Source: Acidimicrobiia bacterium
GTDB taxonomy: Bacteria; Actinomycetota; Acidimicrobiia; Acidimicrobiales; Ilumatobacteraceae
DNA length: 6,059 nucleotides
Direction: 5' to 3'
Assembly: GCA_030425785.1 (NCBI GenBank)
Contig: JAUHYJ010000237.1
Location: forward strand, 1-6,059
Below, one piece after another: positions 5,647 to 6,059 of the stretch. Position numbers and translations under genes: made by a program. Position 1 is the stretch's first letter, and every line of letters starts with the position of its first letter. Under the pieces are notes generated by a model, which was not told the DNA's origin, searched no databases, and saw only the letters and a list, made by a program, of their open reading frames with translations.

Positions 5647-5671
5647 CACGCCGGACGAAGTGTCCGGCGTG
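5647..5671. promoter_or_regulatory. Perfect 10-bp inverted repeat upstream of the orphan gene
   Basis: CACGCCGGAC and GTCCGGCGTG are exact reverse complements around the 5-base spacer GAAGT. The repeat ends 14 bases upstream of the ATG at 5632 on the - strand. There it could be an operator for a dimeric repressor, a 5'-leader hairpin, or the terminator of a gene no longer present. No T-tract follows on either strand. Confidence 0.55.
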
Positions 5672-5760
5672 TTGAACGATCAGCCGAGCCGGTCGGCGAA
5701 CCTCGAACCGCTCTGACCGTTCTGGAAACTGTGTGACACCCCTTGGTCATGATGGGTTGC

Positions 5761-6059
5761 ATGATCGATCGGGGGGCGTCGGCGGCGTTCGCAGCGTTGG
5801 TGGCAACCGATGTCACCGTTGCGGATCATGCCGAGCTCGCTGCCGCGGCGCAGTCGGTCGCGCGGGTGCAGGCCTTCGTCGATCACGCCAAGGTCCAGAT
5901 CTCGCGGCGCACCCGCCAGTTGGCCGAGGCCGGTGACCGATCGTCGGACCATGTGCTGTTGGACGAGGGACGCCTCACCGGCAAAGACACCGCGGCGACG
6001 GGTGCACGCGACCGCATCTGCGAAACGTTGCCCGAGTTCGAGTCGGCGTTGGCGGCCGG
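5761..6059 (+). CDS. DUF222 (13E12 repeat) protein, N-terminal part, probably HNH endonuclease
   Basis: The 99 complete codons visible encode an Ala-rich helical N-terminus: VARVQAFVDHAKVQISRR, then RQLAEAGDRSSDHVLLDEG, GRLTGKDTAATGARDRI and LPEFESALAA. This order (helix with VxAFVD, RRxxxLAEAG, then GK/RDA, then a P-x-FExAL segment) is characteristic of DUF222, usually followed by a C-terminal HNH nuclease domain about 250-300 residues later. The HNH part is outside the window, so nuclease function is inferred from the family. Possible starts are ATG 5749, 5752 and 5761 after an in-frame stop at 5734-5736; none has a good ribosome-binding site. CATGAT (5748-5753) would suit a -10 for a leaderless start at 5761. 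GGAAAC (5724-5729) with GTC (5746-5748), 16 bp apart, resembles an ECF-sigma promoter, but this is speculative. The gene is divergent from the orphan gene. Confidence 0.75.
   Translation, partial: MIDRGASAAFAALVATDVTVADHAELAAAAQSVARVQAFVDHAKVQISRRTRQLAEAGDRSSDHVLLDEGRLTGKDTAATGARDRICETLPEFESALAA

Noticed and set aside
5408..5716. 102-codon + strand frame opposite the orphan gene
   Set aside because: The - strand frame has far better protein-like composition. The + strand frame has no supporting start signal.

Overview
The window comes from a high-GC bacterium. Codon use, sparse Shine-Dalgarno signals, a GTG start, a LapA-domain membrane protein and a DUF222 (13E12 repeat) protein all point to an actinobacterium, perhaps an Acidimicrobiia/Ilumatobacter-like lineage. 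That placement is inference, because no rRNA or tRNA is present.

Layout. Bases 1 to about 178 carry the DNA-binding end of a TetR-family regulator on the + strand, about 75% GC. It stops resembling a TetR just where a type I Baeyer-Villiger monooxygenase (BVMO) gene on the - strand ends (translation start at 1777). Neither gene has its own stop codon at the contact, so two partial genes are joined tail to tail. A 100-bp divergent intergenic region separates the BVMO from a + strand pair: a crotonase-fold acyl-CoA enzyme (1878-2552) and, 28 bp later, a thiamine-diphosphate enzyme of the acetolactate synthase/benzoylformate decarboxylase superfamily (2581-4281), which looks leaderless. A small two-helix LapA-domain membrane protein follows (4384-4662).

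From 4663 the character changes. A 373-bp gap without a convincing gene holds two tandem copies of a 47-bp imperfect palindrome. A - strand orphan gene (5036-5632) of distinctly lower GC follows, with a perfect 10-bp inverted repeat just upstream of its start. The window ends in the N-terminal third of a DUF222 protein (5761 onward), a family that is usually fused to an HNH nuclease and is often multicopy in actinobacteria. This right-hand third looks accessory.

How the genes may work together. The BVMO (Baeyer-Villiger oxygenation of a ketone), the crotonase (acyl-CoA chemistry) and the ThDP enzyme (C-C cleavage or ligation next to a carbonyl) would fit a catabolic cluster for a ketone or cyclic substrate. 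A TetR repressor nearby would be a natural regulator, but it is only a fragment here and may not belong to this locus. The substrate cannot be named from sequence.

Most unusual observations: the TetR/BVMO junction, a His-to-Phe change in the BVMO fingerprint, the tandem palindromes, and the orphan gene with its upstream palindrome. I did not find a clearly new multi-gene system.
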